Source: Ensifer oleiphilus
GTDB taxonomy: Bacteria; Pseudomonadota; Alphaproteobacteria; Rhizobiales; Rhizobiaceae
Assembly (NCBI RefSeq): GCF_013371465.1
Contig: NZ_JABWDU010000004.1
Span: 62,001-126,000 of the forward strand
Direction of reading: 5' to 3'
DNA length: 64,000 nt
In this document: in pieces, positions 54,647 to 63,189 of the stretch
Layout of the letters: the number at the start of each line of letters is the position of its first letter
Position numbering within the stretch: the stretch's first letter is position 1
Made by a program: the position numbers and the translations under genes
The notes under the pieces: model-generated
What the model was told of the DNA's origin: nothing
The model's input: only the letters and a program-made list of their open reading frames with translations
Databases searched by the model: none

Positions 54647-54729
54647 GCGAAAAGGCTCCAGCTCGTTCGCCGCAGGCTAGATCAGTTCATCGTCTGTTTG
54701 AAACGGCGAAATGTGACCGTGACAAGATC

Positions 54730-55785
54730 TCACAGGATCTCGTCGAGCGCCTCGATCAGCCGGGCGCATTCGGCGTCGGTGCCGATGGTGATGCGCAGGA
54801 AATCGGCGATCCGTGGCTTGGCGAAATGGCGCACGAGCACGGCACGCTCCCGTAGCGCCTGCATCAGCACTTCGCCGGAATGGCCGGGATGGCGGGCGAA
54901 GACGAAATTCGCCTGAGATGGAAGCACCTCGAAGCCGCGCTCGGTCAGCCGCTCGGTGAGGCGCTCACGCGATGCGATGATCTTCTGGCGGGTCGCCTCG
55001 AACCACGCTTCATCCTCGATCGCGGCGGTCGCTCCAGCCTGGGCCGGGCGGCCGAGGGGATAGGAATTAAAACTGTCCTTCACCCGCTCCAGCGCCTCGA
55101 TCAGTGGCCGCTGGCCGATGGCGAAGCCGATGCGCAGGCCCGCAAGCGCGCGGGATTTGGAGAAGGTCTGCACGACCAGCAGGTTTTCGTATTTCGGCAC
55201 CAGCGCGATCGCCGACTGGCCGCCGAAGTCGATATAGGCTTCGTCGACGACGACGGGCTGGTCCGGATGGGCGGCAACGAGCCGCTCGATCTCGGCAAGC
55301 GGCAGGCCGATGCCGGTTGGCGCATTCGGATTGGGCAGGATGATGGCGCCGCAGGGCCTGTCGTAGTCGGCAAGATCGATCCGGAACTGGGCGTCGAGCG
55401 GCACTTCCACGGCGTCGATCGCAAACAGCCGGGCATAGGTCGAGTAGAAGCTGTAGGAAATGTCCGGGTAGAGCAGCGGAGCGTCGTGCTTGAGCAGGCC
55501 GGCGAAGATGTGGGCGAGAACCTCGTCGGAACCGTTGCCGACAAAAACCTCTCCCGTTGTGAGGCCGTGACGGGCGGCGATGGTTTCACGCAGGCGAAGC
55601 GCCAGCGGATCCGGGTAGAGCCTGAGATCGGTATTGGCGGCGGCAGTGACGGCGCTCAGAACCTTGTCCGACGGGCCGTAGGGGCTCTCGTTGGTGTTGA
55701 GCTTGACGAGGTTTGCGATGCGCGGCTGTTCGCCCGGCACATAGGGCTTGAGCGTCGAAACGATGGGCGACCAGTATTTGCTCAC
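54730..55785 (-). CDS. hisC: Histidinol-phosphate aminotransferase
   Basis: A 351-residue PLP enzyme of histidine synthesis (imidazole-acetol phosphate to histidinol phosphate). Key parts: [38 protein letters not shown] (Asn), [11 protein letters not shown] (Asp, Tyr), the Schiff-base Lys in [15 protein letters not shown] and [11 protein letters not shown]. It follows the polyprenyl synthase gene by 3 bp on the same strand and should be cotranscribed. Some members also work on phenylalanine or tyrosine. Confidence 0.9.
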   Translation of the reverse strand: MSKYWSPIVSTLKPYVPGEQPRIANLVKLNTNESPYGPSDKVLSAVTAAANTDLRLYPDPLALRLRETIAARHGLTTGEVFVGNGSDEVLAHIFAGLLKHDAPLLYPDISYSFYSTYARLFAIDAVEVPLDAQFRIDLADYDRPCGAIILPNPNAPTGIGLPLAEIERLVAAHPDQPVVVDEAYIDFGGQSAIALVPKYENLLVVQTFSKSRALAGLRIGFAIGQRPLIEALERVKDSFNSYPLGRPAQAGATAAIEDEAWFEATRQKIIASRERLTERLTERGFEVLPSQANFVFARHPGHSGEVLMQALRERAVLVRHFAKPRIADFLRITIGTDAECARLIEALDEIL

Positions 55786-55788
55786 GGT

Positions 55789-56703
55789 TCAATTCCTGCG
55801 ATTGGCGATGAAGCGGGCGGTTTCGGCGAGGATCGACGAGCGGGCGCCATAGGGCTCAAGCAGCGCTTCAGCTTCCGCCACCAACTGCTCCAGCCGGCTT
55901 TCGGCCCAGGGCTGCCCGTGGAGGGCGACGAGCGTGCCCTTGCCGCGCGCGGCATCCTTGCCGGTTGCCTTGCCCATGGTCGCGGCGTCGGCCGTAAGAT
56001 CCAGCAGGTCGTCGGCAAGCTGGAAGGCGAGGCCGATCTTTTCACCGAAGCTGCGCAGATGCTGACGATCGACGGGACCGGCGCCGGCGACGATCGCGCC
56101 CGCCTCACAGGCAAAGCGCAGCAGCGCGCCTGTTTTCATCGCCTGGAGGGTGACGATGCCGGCTTCATCGGGGGCGGCTTTTTCCGCCGCAAGGTCGAGC
56201 GCCTGCCCGCCCGCCATGCCGCCATGGCCGGCAGCGCGTGCTAGCGCCAAAACGAGTGCGGTCTTCTGCGCGTCGGCAAGCGGCGTTTCCGGCGAGGCGA
56301 TGATATCGAAGGCGAAGGTGAGCAGGCTGTCACCGGCAAGGATCGCGGTTGCCTCGTCGAAGGCCTTGTGCACGGTCGGCTGGCCGCGGCGGATGTCGTC
56401 GTCGTCCATTGCCGGCAGGTCGTCGTGTACCAGCGAGTAGCAATGGATGCATTCGAGCGCCGCACCGACACGCAGTGCCGCCTCGACGCTGCCGCCGAGC
56501 AGGCTGGCGCATTCGATCACCAGAAACGGGCGCAGCCGCTTGCCGCCGTTGAGCACGCCGTGACGCATCGCGACGAGCAGGTTTTCAGGCCGCGCAATCT
56601 CGTCGGCTTCGACGCTCAACCCAAGCAAGCGTCCGAGCAGCGCCTCGATCGCAAGCGCATTGTGTTTCAGTCGGGTCTCGAAGGTCGCTGTTTCCTGTCT
56701 CAT
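55789..56703 (-). CDS. Polyprenyl (farnesyl/geranylgeranyl) diphosphate synthase
   Basis: A 304-residue trans-prenyltransferase condensing IPP with allylic diphosphates; IspA-like by size and motifs. The first Asp-rich motif is DDLPAMDDDDIRRG, the second is LADDLLDLTAD, and GGKRLRP is the IPP-binding loop. Small residues before the first motif (CIHCYSLVHDD) suggest a product of C15 or so. I use the ATG at 56703; the TTG at 56739 is the alternative. It lies upstream of hisC in the same direction and divergent from mtgA. Confidence 0.9.
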   Translation of the reverse strand: MRQETATFETRLKHNALAIEALLGRLLGLSVEADEIARPENLLVAMRHGVLNGGKRLRPFLVIECASLLGGSVEAALRVGAALECIHCYSLVHDDLPAMDDDDIRRGQPTVHKAFDEATAILAGDSLLTFAFDIIASPETPLADAQKTALVLALARAAGHGGMAGGQALDLAAEKAAPDEAGIVTLQAMKTGALLRFACEAGAIVAGAGPVDRQHLRSFGEKIGLAFQLADDLLDLTADAATMGKATGKDAARGKGTLVALHGQPWAESRLEQLVAEAEALLEPYGARSSILAETARFIANRRN

Positions 56704-56849
56704 GCAGCGCTCTTTGGCATGGGCGAAAGGCGCTTTCAACGGGCTTTCGTGTCGCGGGGTCGCGCTTTGTCGAGGACAGAGCTGTGAGTGCCTTGCCTTT
56801 TGCCAGAAAGCCCGTTCAACTTTGTGAGCCCATGCACTAAGAGAAACGG

Positions 56850-57623
56850 ATGGACAGAGAGGTGGACAGTCAGGCCGTGGACATCGTTCCCGAGGCGCGA
56901 GAGGAGGGCGATATGCCCGCCAGTCGTTGGTCGTCCCTCCGTCGGACGTGGCGTCTGCATCGCCGTCGCATCGTTCTTGCCGTTGTCGGCCTCGTGCTTC
57001 TGCCCTACGCGCTGATTGCGCTCTACCTCATCGACTTCATTCGCCCGGTCTCGACGCTGATGCTGCGCGACCTCGTGCTTTTGCGCGGCTATGACCGGCA
57101 GTGGGTCGAGTTCGACCAGATCGCGCCGGTCTTGGTGCAATCGGTGATGATGTCGGAGGACGGCCAGTTCTGCATCCACGACGGTGTCGACTGGGGGCAG
57201 ATGCGCGGCGTGGTCGAGGATGCGCTCGAGGGGGAATCGACGCGCGGCGCCAGCACTATCCCGATGCAGACGGTGAAGAACCTGTTTCTCTGGAACGGCC
57301 GCTCTTTCGTGCGCAAGGCGATGGAACTGCCGCTTGCGATCGTCGCCGACTTCGTCTGGAGCAAGCGGCGGATGATGGAGATCTATCTGAACGTCGCCGA
57401 GTGGGGTGATGGCATCTACGGTATCGAGGCGGCCGCGCGTCATCATTTCGGTGTTTCCGCCGCCAAGCTTTCGCGTCGGCAGGCCGCACTTCTTGCCGTT
57501 TCGCTGCCCAACCCGAAAGAGCGCAATGCCGGAAAACCGGGGCGCGGCCTGAAGCGTCTGGCATCGCTGATCGAGCGCCGGGCCAGCCGGTCGGGTGGAT
57601 ACATCACCTGCCTTTATGATTGA
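56850..57623 (+). CDS. mtgA: Monofunctional peptidoglycan transglycosylase
   Basis: A 257-residue GT51 enzyme that polymerises lipid II into glycan strands. It has one N-terminal membrane anchor ([23 protein letters not shown], near residues 40-62) and then the catalytic domain with the key Glu in [59 protein letters not shown] and [12 protein letters not shown]. No transpeptidase domain follows, so it is the monofunctional type. Confidence 0.94.
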   Translation: MDREVDSQAVDIVPEAREEGDMPASRWSSLRRTWRLHRRRIVLAVVGLVLLPYALIALYLIDFIRPVSTLMLRDLVLLRGYDRQWVEFDQIAPVLVQSVMMSEDGQFCIHDGVDWGQMRGVVEDALEGESTRGASTIPMQTVKNLFLWNGRSFVRKAMELPLAIVADFVWSKRRMMEIYLNVAEWGDGIYGIEAAARHHFGVSAAKLSRRQAALLAVSLPNPKERNAGKPGRGLKRLASLIERRASRSGGYITCLYD

Positions 57624-57694
57624 GATGACGTCTATTCATTGGTCCTGATGTTCGCCTTGGCTTAAGGGTTGCGGCAGAAGCGCAGGGAGACCCA

Positions 57695-58345
57695 ATGATG
57701 GACAAGCTCGTCCTTTACGTCGGTAACAAGAACTATTCGTCCTGGTCGTTGCGGCCGTGGCTGGCGCTGGAGGCTGCCGGCATTGCCTTCGACGACGTGG
57801 TGATTCCCTTCGATTTTGCCGCCGGGAACCCGAAGCTGCGGGAAATTTCGCCGACTGGTCGCGTGCCGCTTCTCATCTATGGCGACACGAAGATCTGGGA
57901 ATCGCTGGCGATCATCGAATATGTCGCCGAACTGTTTCCCGAGGCGGGTCTCTGGCCGTCAGACCAGCAGGACCGGGCGCGGGCGCGCAGCTATGCCTGC
58001 GAGATGCTGTCCGGATTCCGCGCCTTGCGTAGCGCCTGCCCGATGAACATTCGCCGAAAGAAGCAGGCGCTGGTTGTTTCCGACGAGGTGCGCGCTGACG
58101 TCGCGCGGATAGAAACGATCTGGGCGGAGGCGCTGGCGCGCTCCGGCGGCCCGTTCCTGTTCGGGTCGTTTACGGCGGCCGATGCGATGTACGCGCCTGT
58201 GGTTAACCGCTTCGACGTCTACAATCTCGTTCGCGAGCCCACGACTTTGGAGTATATGGAGCGGGTAAAGGTGCATCCGGCGTTCCGGAAATGGGAAACG
58301 GCCGCACGAGCGGAGCCGTGGATCGTTGCCGAGGACGAAGTTTGA
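57695..58345 (+). CDS. Glutathione S-transferase family protein
   Basis: A 216-residue cytosolic GST. The thioredoxin-like N-terminal domain starts LVLYVGNKNYSSWSLRPWLALEAAG; the Ser-rich turn is the likely glutathione-activating site. GRVPLLIYGDTKIWESLAIIEY is the conserved glutathione-binding loop with the Glu-Ser pair. An all-helical C-terminal domain follows. The WSLRPW subgroup is common in proteobacteria and of unknown substrate. Confidence 0.88.
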   Translation: MMDKLVLYVGNKNYSSWSLRPWLALEAAGIAFDDVVIPFDFAAGNPKLREISPTGRVPLLIYGDTKIWESLAIIEYVAELFPEAGLWPSDQQDRARARSYACEMLSGFRALRSACPMNIRRKKQALVVSDEVRADVARIETIWAEALARSGGPFLFGSFTAADAMYAPVVNRFDVYNLVREPTTLEYMERVKVHPAFRKWETAARAEPWIVAEDEV

Positions 58346-58503
58346 TTCGACTTCCTCGAACGAGGAGTCGAAAAATTGCGCTCGGGGACTGGTCAAGCGG
58401 CAGTTCGCCATGTATAAGCGCGCCAAATTTCCGTGATTAACATCTGTTTTATACGGCCATTTCGGCTGCTGAACAGTGTTTTGCCCGATAAGTGGAGAAT
58501 GAA

Positions 58504-58689
58504 ATGGCTGTACCTAAAAGAAAAACGAGCCCGTCCAAGCGTGGCATGCGCCGTTCTGCCGACGCCCTGAAGACGCCGACCTACATCGAAGACAAGAACT
58601 CCGGTGAACTGCGTCGTCCGCACCACATCGACCTGAAGACCGGCATGTACCGTGGTCGCCAGGTTCTGACCCCGAAGGAAAGCGCATAA
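58504..58689 (+). CDS. rpmF: Ribosomal protein bL32
   Basis: A 61-residue large-subunit protein: [20 protein letters not shown] then a zinc-free C-terminal half typical of alphaproteobacteria (no CxxC pairs). The ATG at 58504 has GGAG upstream; the GTG at 58492 in the same frame is not needed. A strong terminator follows 24 bp later. Confidence 0.96.
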   Translation: MAVPKRKTSPSKRGMRRSADALKTPTYIEDKNSGELRRPHHIDLKTGMYRGRQVLTPKESA

Positions 58690-58713
58690 GCGCTGACATT
58701 GGCGGACCGAGTT

Positions 58714-58745
58714 AAAGGGCTGGCTTTGCCAGCCCTTTTCTTTTG
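58714..58745 (+). terminator. Terminator after rpmF
   Basis: AAAGGGCTGGC and GCCAGCCCTTT form an 11-bp stem around TTT, followed by TCTTTT. Confidence 0.88.
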
Positions 58746-58941
58746 CGGGGTCTGACACCGTCTCGACGGAGAGGTTGGGTTACACCGATACCGGTTGGTT
58801 CTGCAGCGCCGCGCGCCCGTTCAGGCGGGCAAAGGTCGCTGTGGCACGTTGATCTGCTGCAGCATGCAGCAAGCGAGCTGGTGATCTCGGGCGTCACGGG
58901 GCGCATGGCGATCACGCATCGAAGAGGGAGCGCATTTTTCC

Positions 58942-59343
58942 ATGCTTGCCGCCATTCCATTGCTGATCCTGCCCTTTGCCATCTACAATCTTGCCATGCT
59001 CGGCCTCTTCGGCGGCACGGCCGGCCTTGATGCCGGCGTGATGTCGCTGTCGATGCTCTCCGGTGCCACATGGGCCATGAGCTTCGGCGACCTCCTGATC
59101 GTCGTGGCATTGCTTCTGCTTTTCGTGGAAATTCTCAAAGCCACCCGCACCGGCACGCGCGCGCTGATGGACCATCTGCTATCGATGGTGCTGTTCATCG
59201 CGTTCCTGGTCGAGTTCCTGCTGGTCGCACCTGCGGCAACCCAGATCTTCTTCATCCTGATGACGATCAGCTTCATCGACGTCATCGCCGGTTTCTCCGT
59301 GTCGATGCGCTCGGCCGGCCGGGATGTCTCGATCGGTCTTTGA
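58942..59343 (+). CDS. Small conserved membrane protein, function unknown
   Basis: A 133-residue protein with three to four hydrophobic segments (IPLLILPFAIYNLAMLGLFGG, SFGDLLIVVALLLLFVEIL, LLSMVLFIAFLVEFLLVAPAA, FFILMTISFIDVIAGFSVS). Its layout is that of small rhizobial inner-membrane proteins of unknown role. The ATG lies 9 bp after AGAGGGAG. It is not obviously in an operon with rpmF, because a terminator lies between. I do not recognise a function. Confidence 0.75.
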   Translation: MLAAIPLLILPFAIYNLAMLGLFGGTAGLDAGVMSLSMLSGATWAMSFGDLLIVVALLLLFVEILKATRTGTRALMDHLLSMVLFIAFLVEFLLVAPAATQIFFILMTISFIDVIAGFSVSMRSAGRDVSIGL

Positions 59344-59403
59344 AGTACACTGAGGAACGTTACGCCGCGCCTCGATGAGGATCGCGGCGTTGTCGCGACC
59401 GGC

Positions 59404-59982
59404 TTAGCCGAGATTGTCGAGCTTGGTCTGAAGGGCGCGCAATTGCTCCTTCAGTTCGTCGATATCCTTGGCTTCAGCCTTCTTGGTTTCCTTGACCGGA
59501 GGTGAAGCGATGAACGGCGAAAACATCTGCATCGCCTGATGGAACATCTCGGTGTTGCGGCGAACCTGTTCTTCGACCAGTTGCAGCGGGGCCTGCAGGT
59601 TCTTGCCAAGCGGTGTGTCGCCGAAGGCCTTGTTGATCTGCTCGCGCATCTGCACCTGCTGCTCGGTAAAGGCCTGCATCGAGTGCTCGAGATAGCTCGG
59701 CACGACCATCTGCATCTGGTCGCCATAGAACGAAATCAGCTGGCGCAGGAACGAGATCGGCAGCAGCGTGTTGCCGGTCTTGGATTCCTGCTCGAAGATG
59801 ATCTGCGTCAGGACCGAATGGGTGATGTCTTCGCCTGATTTGGCGTCCTGTACGGTAAATTCGTCGCCCTTCTTCACCATCACTGCCAGGTCGTCGAGCG
59901 TGACGTAGGTGCTGGTCCCGGTGTTGTAGAGCCGCCGGTTCGCATATTTCTTGATTACGATCTGGCCGTCGTTCTTCGCCAT
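59404..59982 (-). CDS. phaR: PHB synthesis repressor PhaR
   Basis: A 192-residue regulator of polyhydroxybutyrate accumulation that binds DNA and PHB granules. It has the N-terminal PHB_acc_N domain (IVIKKYANRRLYNTGTSTYV, EDITHSVLTQIIFEQESK), a middle PHB_acc part (LLPISFLRQLISFYGDQMQMVVPSYLEHSM) and a C-terminal helical tail rich in Lys/Glu (DIDELKEQLRALQTKLDNLG), probably a coiled coil. In Sinorhizobium it is also called AniA. It is divergent from phbA; the 224-bp gap between them would hold its own and the phbA promoter. Confidence 0.95.
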   Translation of the reverse strand: MAKNDGQIVIKKYANRRLYNTGTSTYVTLDDLAVMVKKGDEFTVQDAKSGEDITHSVLTQIIFEQESKTGNTLLPISFLRQLISFYGDQMQMVVPSYLEHSMQAFTEQQVQMREQINKAFGDTPLGKNLQAPLQLVEEQVRRNTEMFHQAMQMFSPFIASPPVKETKKAEAKDIDELKEQLRALQTKLDNLG

Positions 59983-60206
59983 CAGGCTCTCCTCAATTAC
60001 CCGCGGTCCGTCTTTTTCTACTTTTCAGAGTATCCGCAAACGAATGCCGCTGACAATGTCTTTGTGCGATGCGACGACGCAAGTGCGAAAACTCACAGTC
60101 GGCAGCGCATGACGGTTTTGCGGCGGTGCATCAAGGCGTTTGACTTGCGCTCCGCGCTTTGCCAGTCTGCTGTCGAACCGCCAAGAAAAGCTGAGGAAAC
60201 GTCCCC

Positions 60207-61388
60207 ATGAGCAATCCCTCCATCGTGATCGCCAGCGCGGCCCGCACCGCCGTCGGATCCTTCAACGGTGCCTTTGGCAACACGCCGGCCCATGAGCTTG
60301 GCGCCGCCGTCATCAAGGCTGTGCTCGAACGCGCCGGCGTCGAGGCGAGCGAGGTCGACGAGGTGATCCTGGGCCAAGTGCTGCAGGCCGGCGAAGGCCA
60401 GAACCCTGCCCGCCAGGCCGCGATGAAGGCGGGCATTCCACCGGAAAAAACCGCCTGGGGCATGAACCAGCTCTGTGGCTCGGGCCTGCGCGCCGTCGCC
60501 CTTGGAATGCAACAGATCGCCAATGGCGATGCCGATATCATCATTGCCGGTGGCATGGAATCGATGTCGATGGCGCCGCACTGCTCGCACCTGCGCGGTG
60601 GGGTGAAGATGGGCGACTTCAAGATGGTCGACACGATGATCAAGGATGGCCTGACGGACGCCTTCTACGGCTACCACATGGGCATCACCGCGGAGAATGT
60701 CGCGCGCCAGTGGCAGCTGACCCGCGAGGAGCAGGATCAGTTTGCGCTCGCCTCGCAGAACAAGGCTGAGGCCGCGCAGAAGGCGGGCCGCTTTGCCGAC
60801 GAGATCGTTCCCTTCGTGGTCAAGGGCCGCAAGGGCGATGTCGTCGTCGACCAGGACGAATATATCCGCCATGGCGCGACGCTCGACCAGATGACCAAGC
60901 TGCGCCCGGCCTTCGACAAGGAAGGGACAGTCACCGCCGCAAACGCGTCGGGTCTCAATGACGGTGCCGCCGCCACCCTGCTGATGACCGAAGCAGAGGC
61001 CGCCAAGCGCGGTATCAAGCCGCTCGCGCGCATCGTTTCCTGGGCAACGGCCGGCGTCGATCCGCAGGTGATGGGTACGGGCCCGATCCCGGCTTCGCGC
61101 AAGGCGCTGGAGAAGGCCGGTTGGGCAATCGGCGACGTCGAGCTCGTCGAAGCCAACGAAGCCTTCGCGGCGCAGGCCTGCGCGGTCAACAAAGACCTCG
61201 GCTGGGATCCGGCGATCGTCAACGTCAACGGCGGCGCGATTGCAATCGGCCATCCGATCGGCGCGTCAGGCGCCCGTGTTCTCAACACGCTGCTGTTCGA
61301 GATGAAGCGCCGCGGCGTTTCCAAGGGGCTGGCGACCTTGTGCATTGGCGGCGGCATGGGCGTCGCTATGTGCGTCGAGCGCCTCTGA
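60207..61388 (+). CDS. phbA: Acetyl-CoA acetyltransferase (beta-ketothiolase)
   Basis: A 393-residue thiolase condensing two acetyl-CoA to acetoacetyl-CoA, the first step of PHB synthesis. The acyl-accepting Cys90 is in [15 protein letters not shown]; the catalytic His is in [17 protein letters not shown] and the second Cys in [10 protein letters not shown] near the C-terminus. The gene is divergent from phaR and two genes before phbB, the usual rhizobial PHB locus without the polymerase. Confidence 0.95.
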   Translation: MSNPSIVIASAARTAVGSFNGAFGNTPAHELGAAVIKAVLERAGVEASEVDEVILGQVLQAGEGQNPARQAAMKAGIPPEKTAWGMNQLCGSGLRAVALGMQQIANGDADIIIAGGMESMSMAPHCSHLRGGVKMGDFKMVDTMIKDGLTDAFYGYHMGITAENVARQWQLTREEQDQFALASQNKAEAAQKAGRFADEIVPFVVKGRKGDVVVDQDEYIRHGATLDQMTKLRPAFDKEGTVTAANASGLNDGAAATLLMTEAEAAKRGIKPLARIVSWATAGVDPQVMGTGPIPASRKALEKAGWAIGDVELVEANEAFAAQACAVNKDLGWDPAIVNVNGGAIAIGHPIGASGARVLNTLLFEMKRRGVSKGLATLCIGGGMGVAMCVERL

Positions 61389-61401
61389 CCGGCCCGGCCT
61401 C

Positions 61402-61731
61402 ATGCGCCATGTGAGCGGATTGATCCTTTCAGTCCTGTTCGTCGCTTCTTCGACGGCGCATGCGCGTGCGACATCGTCGCCGTTCGAACAGGCCAGGGTG
61501 GTCCAGTGCATGCTGGACCACCCGACGGCCGATGACGAAACCGTTTTCAAGAACCTGATTGTCGCTGCCCTCAACGACGAGAGCGACAGCGTCAAATCGC
61601 ATATCGTTCAGGTGAGCAGCATCATGATGAACCTCGCGCTCACCAAGTGCGAGGTCGGAATGTCCATGCTTGCCGATCCGCAGTTTCAGGCCGCGGCCGC
61701 GACCTACGGGCAGCATCTGGGCGAAAATTGA
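61402..61731 (+). CDS. Small secreted protein of unknown function between phbA and phbB
   Basis: A 109-residue protein with an N-terminal signal peptide (MRHVSGLILSVLFVASSTAHA) and a helical mature part. Cysteines in VVQCMLDHPTADDE and LTKCEVGMSM could form a disulfide. The ATG at 61402 lies 13 bp after phbA; the longer frame from 61345 overlaps phbA. It ends 46 bp before phbB, so it is likely in the phb operon. I do not recognise a family. Confidence 0.65.
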   Translation: MRHVSGLILSVLFVASSTAHARATSSPFEQARVVQCMLDHPTADDETVFKNLIVAALNDESDSVKSHIVQVSSIMMNLALTKCEVGMSMLADPQFQAAAATYGQHLGEN

Positions 61732-61777
61732 TGAAAAATGCCTTTGATAAACTGAATTAATCACGTGGGAGGCGAAC

Positions 61778-62503
61778 ATGAGCAGGGTAGCATTGGTTAC
61801 GGGCGGGTCACGCGGCATTGGCGCTGCGATTTCCATCGCGCTGAAGAATGCAGGATACAAGGTTGCTGCCAACTACGCCGGCAATGACGAGAAGGCAGAG
61901 GCCTTCAAGGCGGAGACCGGCATTCCGGTCTACAAATGGGACGTCTCCAACTATCAGTCCTGCGTCGAGGGCATCGCGAAGGTCGAAGCCGACCTCGGAC
62001 CGATCGAGGTGCTCGTCAACAACGCCGGCATCACCCGCGACGCGATGTTCCACAAGATGACGCCGGAGCAATGGGGCGAGGTGATCAACACCAACCTGAC
62101 CGGCCTGTTCAATATGACCCACCCGGTCTGGACCGGCATGCGCGACCGCAGCTTCGGGCGGGTGATCAACATTTCGTCGATCAATGGCCAGAAGGGCCAG
62201 ATGGGACAGGCAAACTATTCCGCCGCCAAGGCCGGCGATCTCGGCTTTACCAAGGCGCTCTCCCAGGAAGGCGCTGCCAAGGGCATTACCGTCAACGCGA
62301 TCTGCCCGGGTTACATCGGTACGGAAATGGTGCGGGCGATCCCGGAAAAGGTCCTCACCGAACGGATCATTCCGCAGATCCCCGTCGGTCGCCTCGGCGA
62401 GCCGGAGGAGATCGCGCGTTGCGTGGTTTTCCTCGCATCCGACGATGCCGGTTTCATCACCGGTTCGACGATCTCTGCCAACGGCGGTCAGTTTTTCGTC
62501 TGA
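61778..62503 (+). CDS. phbB: Acetoacetyl-CoA reductase
   Basis: A 241-residue SDR that reduces acetoacetyl-CoA to (R)-3-hydroxybutyryl-CoA with NADPH, the second PHB step. TGGSRGIGAA binds the cofactor, VLVNNAGITRDAMFHKM is the NNAG region, and the catalytic residues are in NISSINGQKGQMGQANYSAAKAG (Ser, Tyr, Lys). The QKGQMGQANYSAAK block is typical of PhbB rather than FabG. It follows the small secreted protein gene and ends before a perfect palindromic terminator. Confidence 0.95.
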   Translation: MSRVALVTGGSRGIGAAISIALKNAGYKVAANYAGNDEKAEAFKAETGIPVYKWDVSNYQSCVEGIAKVEADLGPIEVLVNNAGITRDAMFHKMTPEQWGEVINTNLTGLFNMTHPVWTGMRDRSFGRVINISSINGQKGQMGQANYSAAKAGDLGFTKALSQEGAAKGITVNAICPGYIGTEMVRAIPEKVLTERIIPQIPVGRLGEPEEIARCVVFLASDDAGFITGSTISANGGQFFV

Positions 62504-62526
62504 TCCGCGGATCGCTCACAGTTTCG

Positions 62527-62554
62527 ACGGCGCTCCCGCGGGAGCGCCGTTTTG
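62527..62554 (+). terminator. Terminator after phbB
   Basis: A perfect 24-bp palindrome (62527-62550, halves ACGGCGCTCCCG and CGGGAGCGCCGT) is followed by TTTGTTTTT. Confidence 0.8.
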
Positions 62555-62678
62555 TTTTTCAGCGCTACCGCATGCGACGATGGAAGGTTAACGGCATGCA
62601 GGAATTCCATCCGGGATCGGCAGGAAATCGGTCCTGCGCCTGTTGCTCACTATGGTCCTGGATACTATATCTTGTGGA

Positions 62679-62693
62679 GAACAAAAATCGAAC
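62679..62693. promoter_or_regulatory. Candidate LexA (SOS) box
   Basis: GAAC-AAAAATC-GAAC is an exact fit to the alphaproteobacterial LexA site (GTTC-N7-GTTC read on the other strand). A plausible promoter lies just before it: TTGCTC (62643-62648), 17 bp, TATATC (62666-62671), which would start transcription right at the box. Confidence 0.5.
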
Positions 62694-62699
62694 GCCAGG

Positions 62700-62801
62700 A
62701 TGTCAACGATTCGTCGTCGATTCGTTCCGGCTTTGGTCGAAGTGTTAATGCAGCGATTCCCATTCCCTGAATCGGGCGATTCCGTCAGATTCTTCGGTTA
62801 A
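62700..62801 (+). CDS. Possible 33-residue ORF under the LexA-like box
   Basis: An ATG 6 bp after the LexA-like box opens a frame starting MSTIRRRFVPALVEVLMQRF and ending SVRFFG. There is only a weak ribosome site (CAGG directly before the ATG). The peptide is basic at its start and partly hydrophobic. The stretch IRRRFVP is repeated in another frame copy at 62989-63010. It may be a leader, an SOS-induced small protein, or simply repeat-derived sequence. Confidence 0.2.
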   Translation: MSTIRRRFVPALVEVLMQRFPFPESGDSVRFFG

Positions 62802-63005
62802 AATTTCCTAAACTTTCCAGAGTCTTGGATTCCGAATCCTTTGTCCCTTTTAACGCTTCGGCAGCAAAGATTAACGCCTGCCACACGCTCGGCACACCCT
62901 GTTGGCAAAGTGATTCAGCATCTGGTGCGACATTGGCAGTTGAAATCTATATGTAGCCGTGAACATACAGTGAATCGACTGGAGTCAGCGATTCGTCGCC
63001 GATTC
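62708..63005. repeat. Cluster of 14 GANTC (CcrM) sites
   Basis: GANTC begins at 62708, 62719, 62755, 62769, 62778, 62788, 62820, 62828, 62834, 62912, 62972, 62982, 62990 and 63001: 14 sites in 298 bp, nine of them in the first 131 bp. At this base composition about one would be expected by chance. GANTC is the target of the cell-cycle methyltransferase CcrM in alphaproteobacteria. Confidence 0.8.
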
Positions 63006-63189
63006 GTTCCATGGCTGTTCCAGACCTTAATTTTGCGCCTCCAGATATGGTGGTGCGGGCCGGCGCTGATTTGCCGTGAAGCTGTTTTAGTTGCCTGCGC
63101 CCCTTGCGTTTGCTGCGGTGCGTGGGCATGTGTTTGCCGCCGGCGCTTCAAGGCGCCTCTTATGTTTCTGACTGCCCGGGATCGATGAC

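Larger units (their letters stand above)
62504..63189. other. 686-bp intergenic region with GANTC cluster, repeats and LexA box
   Basis: Apart from the phbB terminator, no convincing gene is seen. The region holds a LexA-like box (62679-62693), a possible 33-codon frame (62700-62801), a dense run of GANTC sites (62708-63005) and a 22-bp near-identical repeat (62707-62728 and 62989-63010). Longer frames such as 62841-63188 are Cys/Arg/Trp-rich and look non-coding. Confidence 0.6.

Noticed and set aside
62841-63188. 115-codon frame in the GANTC-rich region
   Set aside because: Composition rich in Cys, Trp and Arg, no ribosome site and no family features; it includes the repeat sequence.
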